Below are positions 1 to 7,484 of a stretch of DNA of 39,481 bases, piece after piece. Within the stretch, counting starts at the first letter, position 1. Every line of letters starts with the position of its first letter. The position numbers and the translations under genes were made by a program. The stretch lies in contig JAHJRI010000172.1 in the NCBI GenBank assembly GCA_018830885.1, positions 1-39,481 of the forward strand, written 5' to 3'. This DNA is from a bacterium (GTDB lineage: Bacteria; SAR324; XYD2-FULL-50-16). The notes beneath the pieces are model-generated. The model was given only the letters and a program-made list of their open reading frames with translations. It had not been told where the DNA came from and did no database searches.

Positions 1-516
1 CAGGACCAGAAATACAGCCCGCCACCCGGCAATGGGGATCAGAAATCCGGCAAAGGGTGCCAGAAACAACCCCCCGAACCCGATCCCTGTGGTGGCGATA
101 CCGGTGGCCCGTCCCCTTTTTTTCCTGAACCACTTTGAGGTGATGGCCCCTATCGCGATCAGACCGATACCGGCGTGACAGATGGCCTTGATGCCGTACA
201 GGAGATAGAACTGCCACAGGGTCTGTACCTGGCTCAAGGCAAAAAGACAGATTCCGTTGCAGACGGTCGCCACGACCATCACGCGTTTGATCCCGTAAAC
301 GTCAACCAGCTTGCCAACCAATGGCGCCGATATCGAGGCTGAGATCCAGTAGATGGTCAGAATCCAGGTAACCTGGGATTTTGACCAGCCAAAATCCTCC
401 ATCAAGGGCTCAATAAAAACCCCGAAACAGTAAAATCCGGTTCCCGAGGTAATCGTTGCCGTCAGGATCAAAACACCGACTATCCACCAGCCGTAAAAGA
501 CCTTGTTATTACCCAT
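1..516 (-). CDS. MFS transporter, N-terminal part (cut by window edge)
   Basis: The minus strand is open from an ATG at 516 to the first base of the window, giving 172 codons without a stop. The protein starts MGNNKVFYGWWIVGVLILTA and has the YGWWIV opening common in oxalate/formate-antiporter-like major facilitator proteins. Several hydrophobic segments follow. Between TM2 and TM3 lies GKLVDVYGIKRV, and after TM4 comes the basic loop KWFRKKRGRATGIATTG, the usual MFS cytoplasmic motif. It is an inner-membrane secondary transporter, probably for a small carboxylate, but the substrate cannot be read from this half. The C-terminal half lies outside the window. The Shine-Dalgarno is weak, so the start is moderately sure. 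Confidence 0.85.
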   Translation of the reverse strand, partial: MGNNKVFYGWWIVGVLILTATITSGTGFYCFGVFIEPLMEDFGWSKSQVTWILTIYWISASISAPLVGKLVDVYGIKRVMVVATVCNGICLFALSQVQTLWQFYLLYGIKAICHAGIGLIAIGAITSKWFRKKRGRATGIATTGIGFGGLFLAPFAGFLIPIAGWRAVFLVL

Positions 517-967
517 CTTATCATCATCTGACCGTGGTTTAAAAATCCGGGTATCCGATCCTGCCCGGCGCACAGGGGTCACCGCGTATGATTGAGCCCC
601 AACCCGGGCCTGCCGGTATTCAGCAAACGAACCAGCCGATCCTGTTACAATGAGAAACAGCTATACAGATATTCCGCGAGCAGTCAGTTAAGGGCACCCT
701 GATTTATCAAAATTATCGAGTTTACCGCACCAAAGGGTTGATCTTTCAAGAAACGCACGAGTCCATCCATGGAGCTCCTGGAAGCCATCCATGGCTTCCA
801 GGGTTCTTGAAACATCCACCCTTTGATGCTGACTGAGTTCCAGTTAATCAAGGTGCCCTTAATTGAATGGGCAGCTTAAAAGGAAACCATCACGGTGTCC
901 ACCCGATTCCCGGGTTCCAGCTGGCCGCTGGTTCTGAATCATGGGAAACGCCCCAAACCGGTAATCC
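517..967. other. Intergenic region holding the palindromic element
   Basis: This 451-bp gap lies upstream of the MFS gene and downstream of the glutamine-synthetase-like gene, both on the minus strand. Apart from the palindromic element at 685-865 I see no gene. The short open frame at 867-1055 runs into the 3' end of the neighbour on the opposite strand and has no support. Confidence 0.6.
685..865. repeat. MITE-like long imperfect palindrome
   Basis: The element is 181 bp with three nested inverted repeats. The outer arms are 685-706 and 845-865, both carrying TTAAGGGCACC followed by TGATT in inverted order. The middle arms are 731-752 and 804-825, both 22 nt, with CAAAGGGT and TTTCAAGAA shared. 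The core is a perfect 11-bp inverted repeat at 778-801 (CTGGAAGCCAT, then CC, then its complement). It encodes no protein. The architecture fits a miniature inverted-repeat element or a long RNA hairpin. No second copy was noticed in this window, so repeat status in the genome is an inference. Confidence 0.7.
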
Positions 968-2335
968 CTATATAATTTCAAAATACCGTTTCATTTCCCA
1001 GTCTGTAATATGCTTGTTGAACTCCCGTTGCTCCCAGAGGCGTGTGGCGGCATAGTGTTCGACAAAGGCATCGCCGAACAGCTGCCGGGCCGCTTTGGAC
1101 TGCAGCAGACGTTCAGCCGCCGCCTGCAGTGAGCGGGGAAATTGACGTTCCCTGGCGAATGACTGCTGATAAGCGTTCCCGGTAATCGGGGCATCCGGCT
1201 CAATCCTGTTTTCGATGCCCCACAAACCGGAGCCCAACGCGGCTGCCAGGGCAATATAGGGATTGATATCAGCGGCCGTGACGCGGTATTCGACCCGCTG
1301 CGATTCCGCGCTCCCCGGAATGACACGCAGGGCACAGGTCCTGTTGTCAATACCCCAGCTGGCTTCCGTGGGAGCCCAGAACCCCGGGATCAGGCGGGTA
1401 AAACTGTTGATGGTGGGCGCGACCATGGCCAGAAACTCGGGCATCAATGCCTGCTGACCGCCAATAAAATGACGCATCGGTTCGCTGATCCGCTCAGGTC
1501 GGGATGGGTCAAAAAACAGCGGTTTGCCTGTCATGTCCTGCAGGGACAGATGAATATGCCCGCTCTGCCCGGGCCAGTCCGGCGACCACTTGGCCATAAA
1601 TGTGGTGATCCAGTCCCGCTTCTGGGCCAGGATCTTGGTATAGGTTTTGAAGAGGGCGGCTTTGTCACCGGCAGCCAGAAGACCGTCATAACAAATCGCC
1701 GCCTCCATGACACCCGCACCGGTTTCGGAATGGAGGCCTTCCAGAGGGAAATCCATTTTCAGACAGAGGTCCAGCAGTTCCTCGTAAAACTCTGAATGAA
1801 CCGCATCCCGCAACATGGAGTAGCCGAAAAACCCGGGTGTGATGGGATCCAGATCCCGGTAGTGTTTCTGACGGACAGAGGCTGGGGTTTCTTTGAAGAT
1901 AAAGAATTCGAATTCACAGGAACCCACCGGTGCAAAGCCCATTTCGTTCGCCCTGCGGATAACCCGTTTCAGAAGCCCACGGGGGCAGATGGATTCAGCC
2001 TGGTCGGCGAACTCTCCCAGAAACAGCAGGCTGTTCTTCTCCAGGGGGAGCGCTCTGCAACTGTCCGGGATCAACAGTATCCGGGCGTCCGGGTACCCGG
2101 TGTGCCATCCGGTAATGTCAACATTATCGTATAGCTGGTCGTTCGAATCCCAGCCGACAACGACATCACAGAAACCAAACCCCTTGTCCAGGGCGGATAC
2201 AAACTTGTCCCGCTTCATATACTTGCCACGGAATATCCCGTCCATATCAAAAACGCCGACCCTGACATACGCCAGTTCATGTTCCTCGACGATTCTCTTT
2301 GCATCCTCAACTGTTTTGACATTCCGTGGTTCCAT
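968..2335 (-). CDS. Glutamine synthetase family protein (gamma-glutamyl amide ligase type)
   Basis: The 455-residue protein has the catalytic landmarks of the GlnA/PuuA superfamily: EFEFFIF near residue 145, GLHSETGAG near 205 (metal-binding Glu/His region), GQSGHIHLSL near 262 (ATP/Glu-binding loop), NSFTRLIPGFWAPTEASWG near 310 and RVEYRVTAADINPYIA near 352. The N-terminus YVRVGVFDMDGIFRGKYM is typical of the divergent GS-like ligases that join glutamate to an amine (PuuA or gamma-glutamylmethylamide type) rather than classical GlnA. The adenylylation-site Tyr region of GSI is not evident. The start is the ATG at 2335, six bases after AGGAG; the longer reading uses a TTG at 2338. The amine substrate is unknown. 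It may be coregulated with the downstream-coordinate dehydrogenase pair through a shared 24-bp element. Confidence 0.88.
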   Translation of the reverse strand: MEPRNVKTVEDAKRIVEEHELAYVRVGVFDMDGIFRGKYMKRDKFVSALDKGFGFCDVVVGWDSNDQLYDNVDITGWHTGYPDARILLIPDSCRALPLEKNSLLFLGEFADQAESICPRGLLKRVIRRANEMGFAPVGSCEFEFFIFKETPASVRQKHYRDLDPITPGFFGYSMLRDAVHSEFYEELLDLCLKMDFPLEGLHSETGAGVMEAAICYDGLLAAGDKAALFKTYTKILAQKRDWITTFMAKWSPDWPGQSGHIHLSLQDMTGKPLFFDPSRPERISEPMRHFIGGQQALMPEFLAMVAPTINSFTRLIPGFWAPTEASWGIDNRTCALRVIPGSAESQRVEYRVTAADINPYIALAAALGSGLWGIENRIEPDAPITGNAYQQSFARERQFPRSLQAAAERLLQSKAARQLFGDAFVEHYAATRLWEQREFNKHITDWEMKRYFEII

Positions 2336-2737
2336 CAAGCACTCCTTTACACACCATTTCAGATTTAGACCCCGCCCAGGTTCGATTCAGGTTCCACTTC
2401 AACTGCTAATATTTTGTTATCATTGAACTTATTCTCGACAAACATCCATAGCCGTATTCACGGGGAGGGTTCTTCACTGCGAGTCTCGTAAATTCAATCA
2501 CACACAGCGCTCTGGTTCTGCTCAGAAAAAGCGGAGAATTGTTACCCTGCCTGTCATTATTGTGAGTAACCCATTCAGGCCTGTTCGTCAATATGCAGGG
2601 GGGCCCGGGATGGGGTAGCCCGGATAGAGGTGACGGATTGACGCAGGTAACCAACGGCAGCCGAAAAAGTCAGCTGCCCTGGCCATGTATGGTGTCACAG
2701 GATTCAAGCATTCAATAAACCACAGGCATCACCAAGG
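2336..2737. other. Intergenic region upstream of the GS-like gene
   Basis: No gene is supported here. It holds one copy of the 24-bp element described separately (2522-2545) and presumably the promoter of the GS-like gene. The 82-codon frame at 2406-2654 has no ribosome binding site or recognisable product. Confidence 0.6.
2522..2545 (-). promoter_or_regulatory. Shared 24-bp upstream element, copy 1
   Basis: The plus strand reads TCAGAAAAAG, then C, GG, A, GAAT, T, GTTAC. A copy with only three substitutions lies at 5199-5222. Both copies are in the same orientation and 160-190 bp upstream of a minus-strand gene (GS-like ligase and acyl-CoA dehydrogenase). I infer a binding site for a common regulator; which regulator is unknown. 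Confidence 0.45.
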
Positions 2738-3862
2738 TTACAGACCCATTTCCCGGGCGACAATCTCCCGGTGATCGTCGCTGTCACCAAAAAACGGTGC
2801 TGCAGTCCGGGCCCGTTTGAAGTATAACTGCAGATCGTACTCCTCCATGAAGCCCAGCCCGCCGACGATCTGGTGTCCCAGCGCCACCAGGTTGATACAG
2901 GCGTCGTTGACCCAGGCTTTGCACATGGCGGCTTCAAAGGTAAAGGGCAGTCCGGCGCTAATGCGCCAGGCTGCCTGGTAGACCATGAATCTGCTGGTGT
3001 CCTGATAGGTCAGCATATTCGTACAGTGATGCTGTACGGCCTGGAAGGCACCGACAGGGCGACCGAATTGCTTGCGCCCCTTGACATAAGGGATCACCAG
3101 ATCCATCACCCTGGCTGCCCCGCCAACCATTTCGGAACTTTTGGCCACAGCCGATTTCAGTTTGATCTCTTCCAGCACCGGCCCGGCGACATTCAGATCC
3201 CCCAGAAGCGTGTCGCTGCCCACCACAACGTTGTCAAAGCGGACCTCGAATTGCTTATCCCCGCTCATGGTATCCAGGCGGGTCAATGTAATGCCCGGTA
3301 GCCCGGCGTCCACCAGAAACAGGCTGATCCCGTCGGCCGCATCTGACGTGCGGGCCACACAGATAATCGTATCCGCCACATGGGCATCCATCACGAACAG
3401 CTTACTGCCGTTGAGCGCAAATCCACCGTCTACTGAAGTCGCACGAAGCTGAACCGCAGCGGGCTGATACAGCCCCCCCTCCTCAAGCCAGGCCAGGGTC
3501 AGTTTTCGCTTTCCGTCAGCGATGTCGGGCAGCAACGACTTTTTCTGGGTTTCACTGCCCGCTGTCAGTATCGTCAAACCACCCAGCACCACGGTGGGAA
3601 AAAAGGGACCGGGAACACAGTAGTAGCCAAATTCCGAAAGCAGGATGGAGAGGTCCAGAAAATTGACCCCGGATCCGCCATATGATTCCGGGATCAGGAG
3701 GCTCATCCAGCCCAGATCCGCCATTTTCTGCCACAGTGTCTCCGAATATCCCGTTTCATCTTCAGCCATTTTTCTGACAAATTCGCTGGGGCACTCCTTT
3801 GCCAGCAGTTTGTGGGCCGATTCTTTCAGAATTTTCTGTTCCGAACTCAGATCGTAATCCAT
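2738..3862 (-). CDS. Acyl-CoA dehydrogenase, probable non-catalytic partner subunit
   Basis: The 374-residue protein has the acyl-CoA dehydrogenase fold: N-terminal helices with LGWMSLLIPESYGGSG, the mid-domain beta region (FALNGSKLFVMDAHVADTIICVA) and the C-terminal helical domain with GRKQFGRPVGAFQAVQHHC and QIVGGLGFMEEYDLQLYFKRAR. The usual catalytic Glu is missing: the C-terminal YEGT position reads FFGDSDDHRE, and the alternative helix position (LDxER in isovaleryl-CoA dehydrogenase) reads KLKSAVAKSSEM. The gene lies 12 bp after the stop of the second dehydrogenase gene, so the two are surely cotranscribed. Known heteromeric (alpha2beta2) enzymes of steroid and side-chain degradation have one catalytic and one degenerate subunit, which fits. 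The start is the second of two adjacent ATGs, five bases after AGGAG. The acyl-CoA substrate is unknown. Confidence 0.88.
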   Translation of the reverse strand: MDYDLSSEQKILKESAHKLLAKECPSEFVRKMAEDETGYSETLWQKMADLGWMSLLIPESYGGSGVNFLDLSILLSEFGYYCVPGPFFPTVVLGGLTILTAGSETQKKSLLPDIADGKRKLTLAWLEEGGLYQPAAVQLRATSVDGGFALNGSKLFVMDAHVADTIICVARTSDAADGISLFLVDAGLPGITLTRLDTMSGDKQFEVRFDNVVVGSDTLLGDLNVAGPVLEEIKLKSAVAKSSEMVGGAARVMDLVIPYVKGRKQFGRPVGAFQAVQHHCTNMLTYQDTSRFMVYQAAWRISAGLPFTFEAAMCKAWVNDACINLVALGHQIVGGLGFMEEYDLQLYFKRARTAAPFFGDSDDHREIVAREMGL

Positions 3863-3874
3863 CATGACTCCTGT

Positions 3875-5041
3875 TCACTTGGTCGGCAGTTTGAGACCTC
3901 TGAGGGCGATGATGTTTCGCTGTACCTCGGAGGTTCCCGCATAGATGGTTTCAACAACGCTGGTGCGATAGGACTGTTCCATGAGCCCTTCGAGCACGGC
4001 ATGCCTGGAGCCTTTTTTTAAGAGTCCGTGATGTCCCAGAATTTCCATCCCCACGCGGGTAATGTGCTGTGCGGTTTCCGTCGCAAACAGTTTCTGCATG
4101 GAGGTCTGGTAGTTGGGAATCTGCCCCTTGTCGATAATATGGGCCAGCTGGTAGTACAGCAGCTTGTTCGCTTCCAGTTCGATTTTGAGTTGCGCCAGTT
4201 TCTGACGAACCCGCGGCTGCCTGCACAGCGGTTGTCCCTCGACGATGGCTTCCCTGGTATAGGCCACCAGGTCATCAAATATTCGTTCATAGGCCGCCAG
4301 GGGAAACATCCTTTCAAAATCCAGGGCTGACATCAGATAATAGAATCCCTGATTCAACTCCCCCACGAGGTTGGTTTTCGGAACCACAACATCGTTATAG
4401 AAGACCTCGTTGGTCTGCCACCCGGCCATGGTAATCATGGGCCGGATTTCGATACCCGGACTTTTCAGATCCACGATCATCATGGACATCCCGTGATACC
4501 GTTTGGCCTCAGGGTCCGTAATGGCTGCCAGCCAGTGATAATCGGCCACATGGCTATGGGTGTTGAAGGATTTCTGGCCGTTGACGATAAAATGATCGCC
4601 GTTGTCGGCCGCGTGAATCTCAAGGGAGGACAGATCGGACCCTGCCTGGGGTTCCGTATAGCCGAGGGCAAATTCAATTTCGCCCCTGGCGATGGGCAGC
4701 AGCCACTCTTTTTTCATCTCTTCACTGGCAAAATGCATAATTGTCGGCCCGGCCATGTGAGCGGCCACGAAAATCAATGGCACCCCGGCTTTGGCCATCT
4801 CCTCCTTGATGGCAAAAGTCACCATGGCTGACGTTTCCAAACCGCCGTATGCCTTGGGCCAGTTTGGTGTCAACCAGCCGTTGGCCGCAAACTTCTTGAT
4901 GAACTTTCGTCCTTCCTCACCCCCGTAAATATGACCCAGCCGATGGGTCTCTTCCAGGAGCTCCGGGGTGGATTCAGCAAAGAGAAATTCCCTCACTGCA
5001 TCGATCACTCCCCGTTCCTCCGGTGAAAATTCGAAATCCAT
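3875..5041 (-). CDS. Acyl-CoA dehydrogenase, probable catalytic subunit
   Basis: The 388-residue flavoprotein carries FALGYTEPQAGSDLSSLEIHA (FAD/substrate loop, near 124-144), FIVNGQKSFNTHSHVADYHWLAAIT and the C-terminal YAGTSEVQRNIIALRGL. The family oxidises an acyl-CoA to the 2,3-enoyl-CoA and passes electrons to ETF. The catalytic Glu of medium-chain enzymes (YEGT) is Ala368 here, but ALDFER places Glu243 at the alternative helix position used by isovaleryl-CoA dehydrogenase, so the enzyme should be active with a base donated from there. It has a strong AGGAGG ribosome binding site five bases before the ATG. It is first in a two-gene unit with the degenerate dehydrogenase that follows. Substrate could be branched-chain, dicarboxylic or cyclic acyl-CoA; the sequence does not decide. 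Confidence 0.92.
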   Translation of the reverse strand: MDFEFSPEERGVIDAVREFLFAESTPELLEETHRLGHIYGGEEGRKFIKKFAANGWLTPNWPKAYGGLETSAMVTFAIKEEMAKAGVPLIFVAAHMAGPTIMHFASEEMKKEWLLPIARGEIEFALGYTEPQAGSDLSSLEIHAADNGDHFIVNGQKSFNTHSHVADYHWLAAITDPEAKRYHGMSMMIVDLKSPGIEIRPMITMAGWQTNEVFYNDVVVPKTNLVGELNQGFYYLMSALDFERMFPLAAYERIFDDLVAYTREAIVEGQPLCRQPRVRQKLAQLKIELEANKLLYYQLAHIIDKGQIPNYQTSMQKLFATETAQHITRVGMEILGHHGLLKKGSRHAVLEGLMEQSYRTSVVETIYAGTSEVQRNIIALRGLKLPTK

Positions 5042-5402
5042 TTTCCTCCTTTCGGGTTCGCCTATACCATGCTCTGATAATTGATGATTCAGGCTGTTGC
5101 AGCCTGTTTTTCCCCGGATTATCAGACTTTGACAGTGAAGTCAAATCACCCGGGCAAAGGGAATAACGGGGGTTCTATTCAGGCTCCGCTTTAGACGTTC
5201 AGAAAAAGGGGGGAATGGTTACAAAACGGGTTGTTATTTCGGCCGATTTCATGAAGACTGGGGTTCAGTTCCCTTAAACGTATTCAATCAGATTCCTTTT
5301 TCCAGCAGTCAGCCGATATCCCTGTCGGTTTTTAGCTATGGCAGTGAATCGGTCGGGAAGGGAGCTCCGATGAACGATGCCAACCCCCTGTGGAGTTAAA
5401 AA
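5042..5402. other. Intergenic region between divergent dehydrogenase and ACT genes
   Basis: This 361-bp region separates the minus-strand dehydrogenase unit from the plus-strand ACT gene and should hold both promoters. I see the 24-bp shared element at 5199-5222 but no convincing -35/-10 pair and no gene. Confidence 0.55.
5199..5222 (-). promoter_or_regulatory. Shared 24-bp upstream element, copy 2
   Basis: The plus strand reads TCAGAAAAAG, then G, GG, G, GAAT, G, GTTAC, which matches the copy at 2522-2545 at 21 of 24 positions. It lies about 158 bp upstream of the dehydrogenase start at 5041. Confidence 0.45.
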
Positions 5403-5885
5403 ATGGTAAGAACAGAAATATCACTGTTTCTGAAGAATGCCCCGGGAGAGCTGGGGAAGCTTTCCGCACTGCTTTCTGAGAAAGGGATCAATATTGATGC
5501 CCTGACCATACAGGATGCATCCAGTTATGTACTGGAGCTTTTCAAAGCCCGGGGAAAATCGATCAAGAAAATTGCCTCCGTGGCCAACTACAATTCCATG
5601 CGGCAGGATTCCGCGGAATATGCCCTGATTCGTTTTCTGGCAGATAATTCGGATGCAGCCATCGACCTGCTCTCAAAAAACGACTATGTGTTTGATATCA
5701 TGCCGGTCATTGCCGTCGAACTGGAGAATCGGCCGGGGACACTGGCAGCGGTGACAAAGCGGTTTGGTGAGGAAGGGATCAATATCAACTATGTTTATGG
5801 GTCAGTTTCTTCACCGGATCAGAAATGTCTCTTTGTTTTTTGCCCCGAGGATATCGATCAGGCCGCCCGGATTTTCAATCAATGA
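5403..5885 (+). CDS. Tandem ACT-domain protein
   Basis: The 160-residue protein is two ACT domains and nothing else. Domain 1 is about residues 3-70 (TEISLFLKNAPGELGKLSAL, then KGINIDALTI). Domain 2 is about 100-158 (VIAVELENRPGTLAAVTKRF, then EGININYVYGS). Both have the PGxL turn where ACT domains bind amino acids. Such stand-alone proteins are small-molecule sensors, and related ones occur beside acyl-CoA or aryl-CoA metabolic genes. There is no DNA-binding or catalytic domain. GGAG lies upstream of the ATG. It is divergent from the dehydrogenase pair, so a role in sensing a related amino or keto acid is possible but unproven. Confidence 0.88.
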   Translation: MVRTEISLFLKNAPGELGKLSALLSEKGINIDALTIQDASSYVLELFKARGKSIKKIASVANYNSMRQDSAEYALIRFLADNSDAAIDLLSKNDYVFDIMPVIAVELENRPGTLAAVTKRFGEEGININYVYGSVSSPDQKCLFVFCPEDIDQAARIFNQ

Positions 5886-5960
5886 ACCGGAGGTGTTTTC
5901 TGAGGCAGGATGAGGAACAGGGACCGTTGCAGGCTGCAGTGTTTCGGATAACAGAGGAGA

Positions 5961-6770
5961 TTATTCCGCCATGTCCAGTTCATAATCGATCAGTTTCTTT
6001 TTCGCCAGTTTCAGTCCTTTCAGCCTCTCCACGCCATTGTTGGACATCAGTTTGCGAAAATACTTGGTTTCGAGCTCATTGTTGGCCTTGAAGTATCGCC
6101 AACCGAATCGCAATACGCCCTTCAGCCGCTTTTGCACGATTTTCGGCGCTGAAACCGATGAGATCACCTCCTCCTGGAGCTCTGCTATTTCAGGGCTGAG
6201 AAATCGAATGATCTTTTTTTTGACCGTTTCGTCCATTTTCACCGCATCTTCCTTCTGCAGATAAAGATCCGACAATTTCAGCAGATCCGCTGATTTTTCA
6301 ATTTTTTGCCAGTTGTTCAGCTTGTCATCCTCCACAATTTCCAGAAAACCCGTGTTGAACGCCTCCAGCAGATTGGGAAAGGGAACGGTGCGGATCGCCT
6401 GGGCTGAGAAATTTTTCGGTTTTTCCAGTTGCTGTTTAAAAAATTCTGCCGCGGTCGCTGGTGAAAAAAAAAGCCAGTAGGTAAAAGACTGGGCCACCAG
6501 ACCCTGTTGTTTCTCATCCAGAAAATAGTAGAGCTTGATCTTCTGCTTCAGGAAAGATGCCATTTCCTCCCAGGCTTCCCCCAGGTAGTGGTGATTTAGA
6601 AGTTTCCCCGATTGCCGGGTGTTGATAATAATCCGCCATTCCGCATCGGAGAGATCTCTTTTTTCCGCCCGGGAAAGGAGGTTGACCAGCATTTCGAAAT
6701 GTCGGGTCAGGTGCGGCAGAAAAAACGCGATCAGATCTGCATCTGCTGATTCAGGCTGACTTTGAGGCAT
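5961..6770 (-). CDS. Hypothetical helical protein
   Basis: I do not recognise this 269-residue protein. It is mostly alpha-helical, rich in Lys, Glu and Leu, with no signal peptide or clear membrane span. The N-terminal third (LTRHFEMLVNLLSRAEKRDLSDAEW) and the C-terminal third (LKGVLRFGWRYFKANNELETKYFRKL) look amphipathic, and the mid part has aromatic clusters (YWLFFSP). No catalytic motif is visible. It converges with the ACT gene and has no obvious partner. No good ribosome binding site precedes the ATG at 6770, so the start is uncertain. Coding character is supported by a long frame with balanced protein composition. Confidence 0.6.
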   Translation of the reverse strand: MPQSQPESADADLIAFFLPHLTRHFEMLVNLLSRAEKRDLSDAEWRIIINTRQSGKLLNHHYLGEAWEEMASFLKQKIKLYYFLDEKQQGLVAQSFTYWLFFSPATAAEFFKQQLEKPKNFSAQAIRTVPFPNLLEAFNTGFLEIVEDDKLNNWQKIEKSADLLKLSDLYLQKEDAVKMDETVKKKIIRFLSPEIAELQEEVISSVSAPKIVQKRLKGVLRFGWRYFKANNELETKYFRKLMSNNGVERLKGLKLAKKKLIDYELDMAE

Positions 6771-7090
6771 GGGATCGTATCATGGCAACGGTGTTTAGAG
6801 AGAAGATCGGGTAAAGGGCCATTTCCCCGTGGATTTTTGTTTATCCTAAAGTTGCACGAAGTGGGTTGGCAAGAAAAAAGATTGGCGACAGCTCCCTGCA
6901 GATAGACATTCGCTGCCTCTTGAGCCTTGGTTATGTTTCGCCGTGGACTTTATCCTCAGCGCTTGATATAGTTCGAGCAGACCTAAATCCGAAGCTGACT
7001 GCCTGCCATCATGATCAGACAGAAACAGAGCCGGTTGGCGGAACCAGAAAACAAGTTCGGAAACGAACAAACCCTATTTTCAGGAGACTT
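6771..7090. other. Intergenic region, no clear feature
   Basis: This is the 320-bp gap between the divergent hypothetical gene and the ABM-domain gene. A plus-strand frame runs in from 6866, but the encoded sequence has no domain character and the ribosome binding site points to 7091. Confidence 0.5.
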
Positions 7091-7378
7091 ATGTCTGTTA
7101 AAATTCTGATATCGAGAACAGTCGCCAAAGACCTTATCTCTGTCGTCAAACCGTTTCTGGCCGAGTTGCATGCGCTGGCCTGGCGGAGCAAGGGGTACAT
7201 TTCGGGCGAAGCACTGATCAATAAGGATAACCCTGAAGAACGGATCGTGATCAGCTCGTGGCAGTCAGTGGAAAACTGGGAGAATTTCCAGAATCTTGAG
7301 GAGTGCAGACAACTTCATTTCAAGGTCGATCAGATATTAGGTCAGCCGTCTAAATACACGGTCTATCTCAATACCTGA
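7091..7378 (+). CDS. Antibiotic biosynthesis monooxygenase (ABM) domain protein
   Basis: The 95-residue protein starts MSVKILISRTVAKD and has the ferredoxin-like ABM pattern: beta strand, helix (LISVVKPFLAELHALAWRSKG), then YISGEALINKDNPEERIVISSWQSVENWENFQN, with the family's SxWxSxExWxxF signature, and a closing strand TVYLNT. Relatives range from cofactor-free oxygenases to heme-degrading or quinol-related enzymes, and many have no known function. The longer frame from 6866 is rejected because GGAG lies six bases before the ATG at 7091 and the upstream residues fit no domain. It stands alone, convergent with sufB. Confidence 0.8.
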   Translation: MSVKILISRTVAKDLISVVKPFLAELHALAWRSKGYISGEALINKDNPEERIVISSWQSVENWENFQNLEECRQLHFKVDQILGQPSKYTVYLNT

Positions 7379-7484
7379 CAGCGACGGGAAACTTCCAGCC
7401 GGCTAATCGAAGCTGAAACCCACCACCGTGATCTCGTCCCCGGTTTCACTGTCAACGAGGTCCGGTAACTCGCCGTTGCCCCCA

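Noticed and set aside
2406..2654. An 82-codon minus-strand frame
   Set aside because: No ribosome binding site, no domain, and it covers the shared 24-bp regulatory element.
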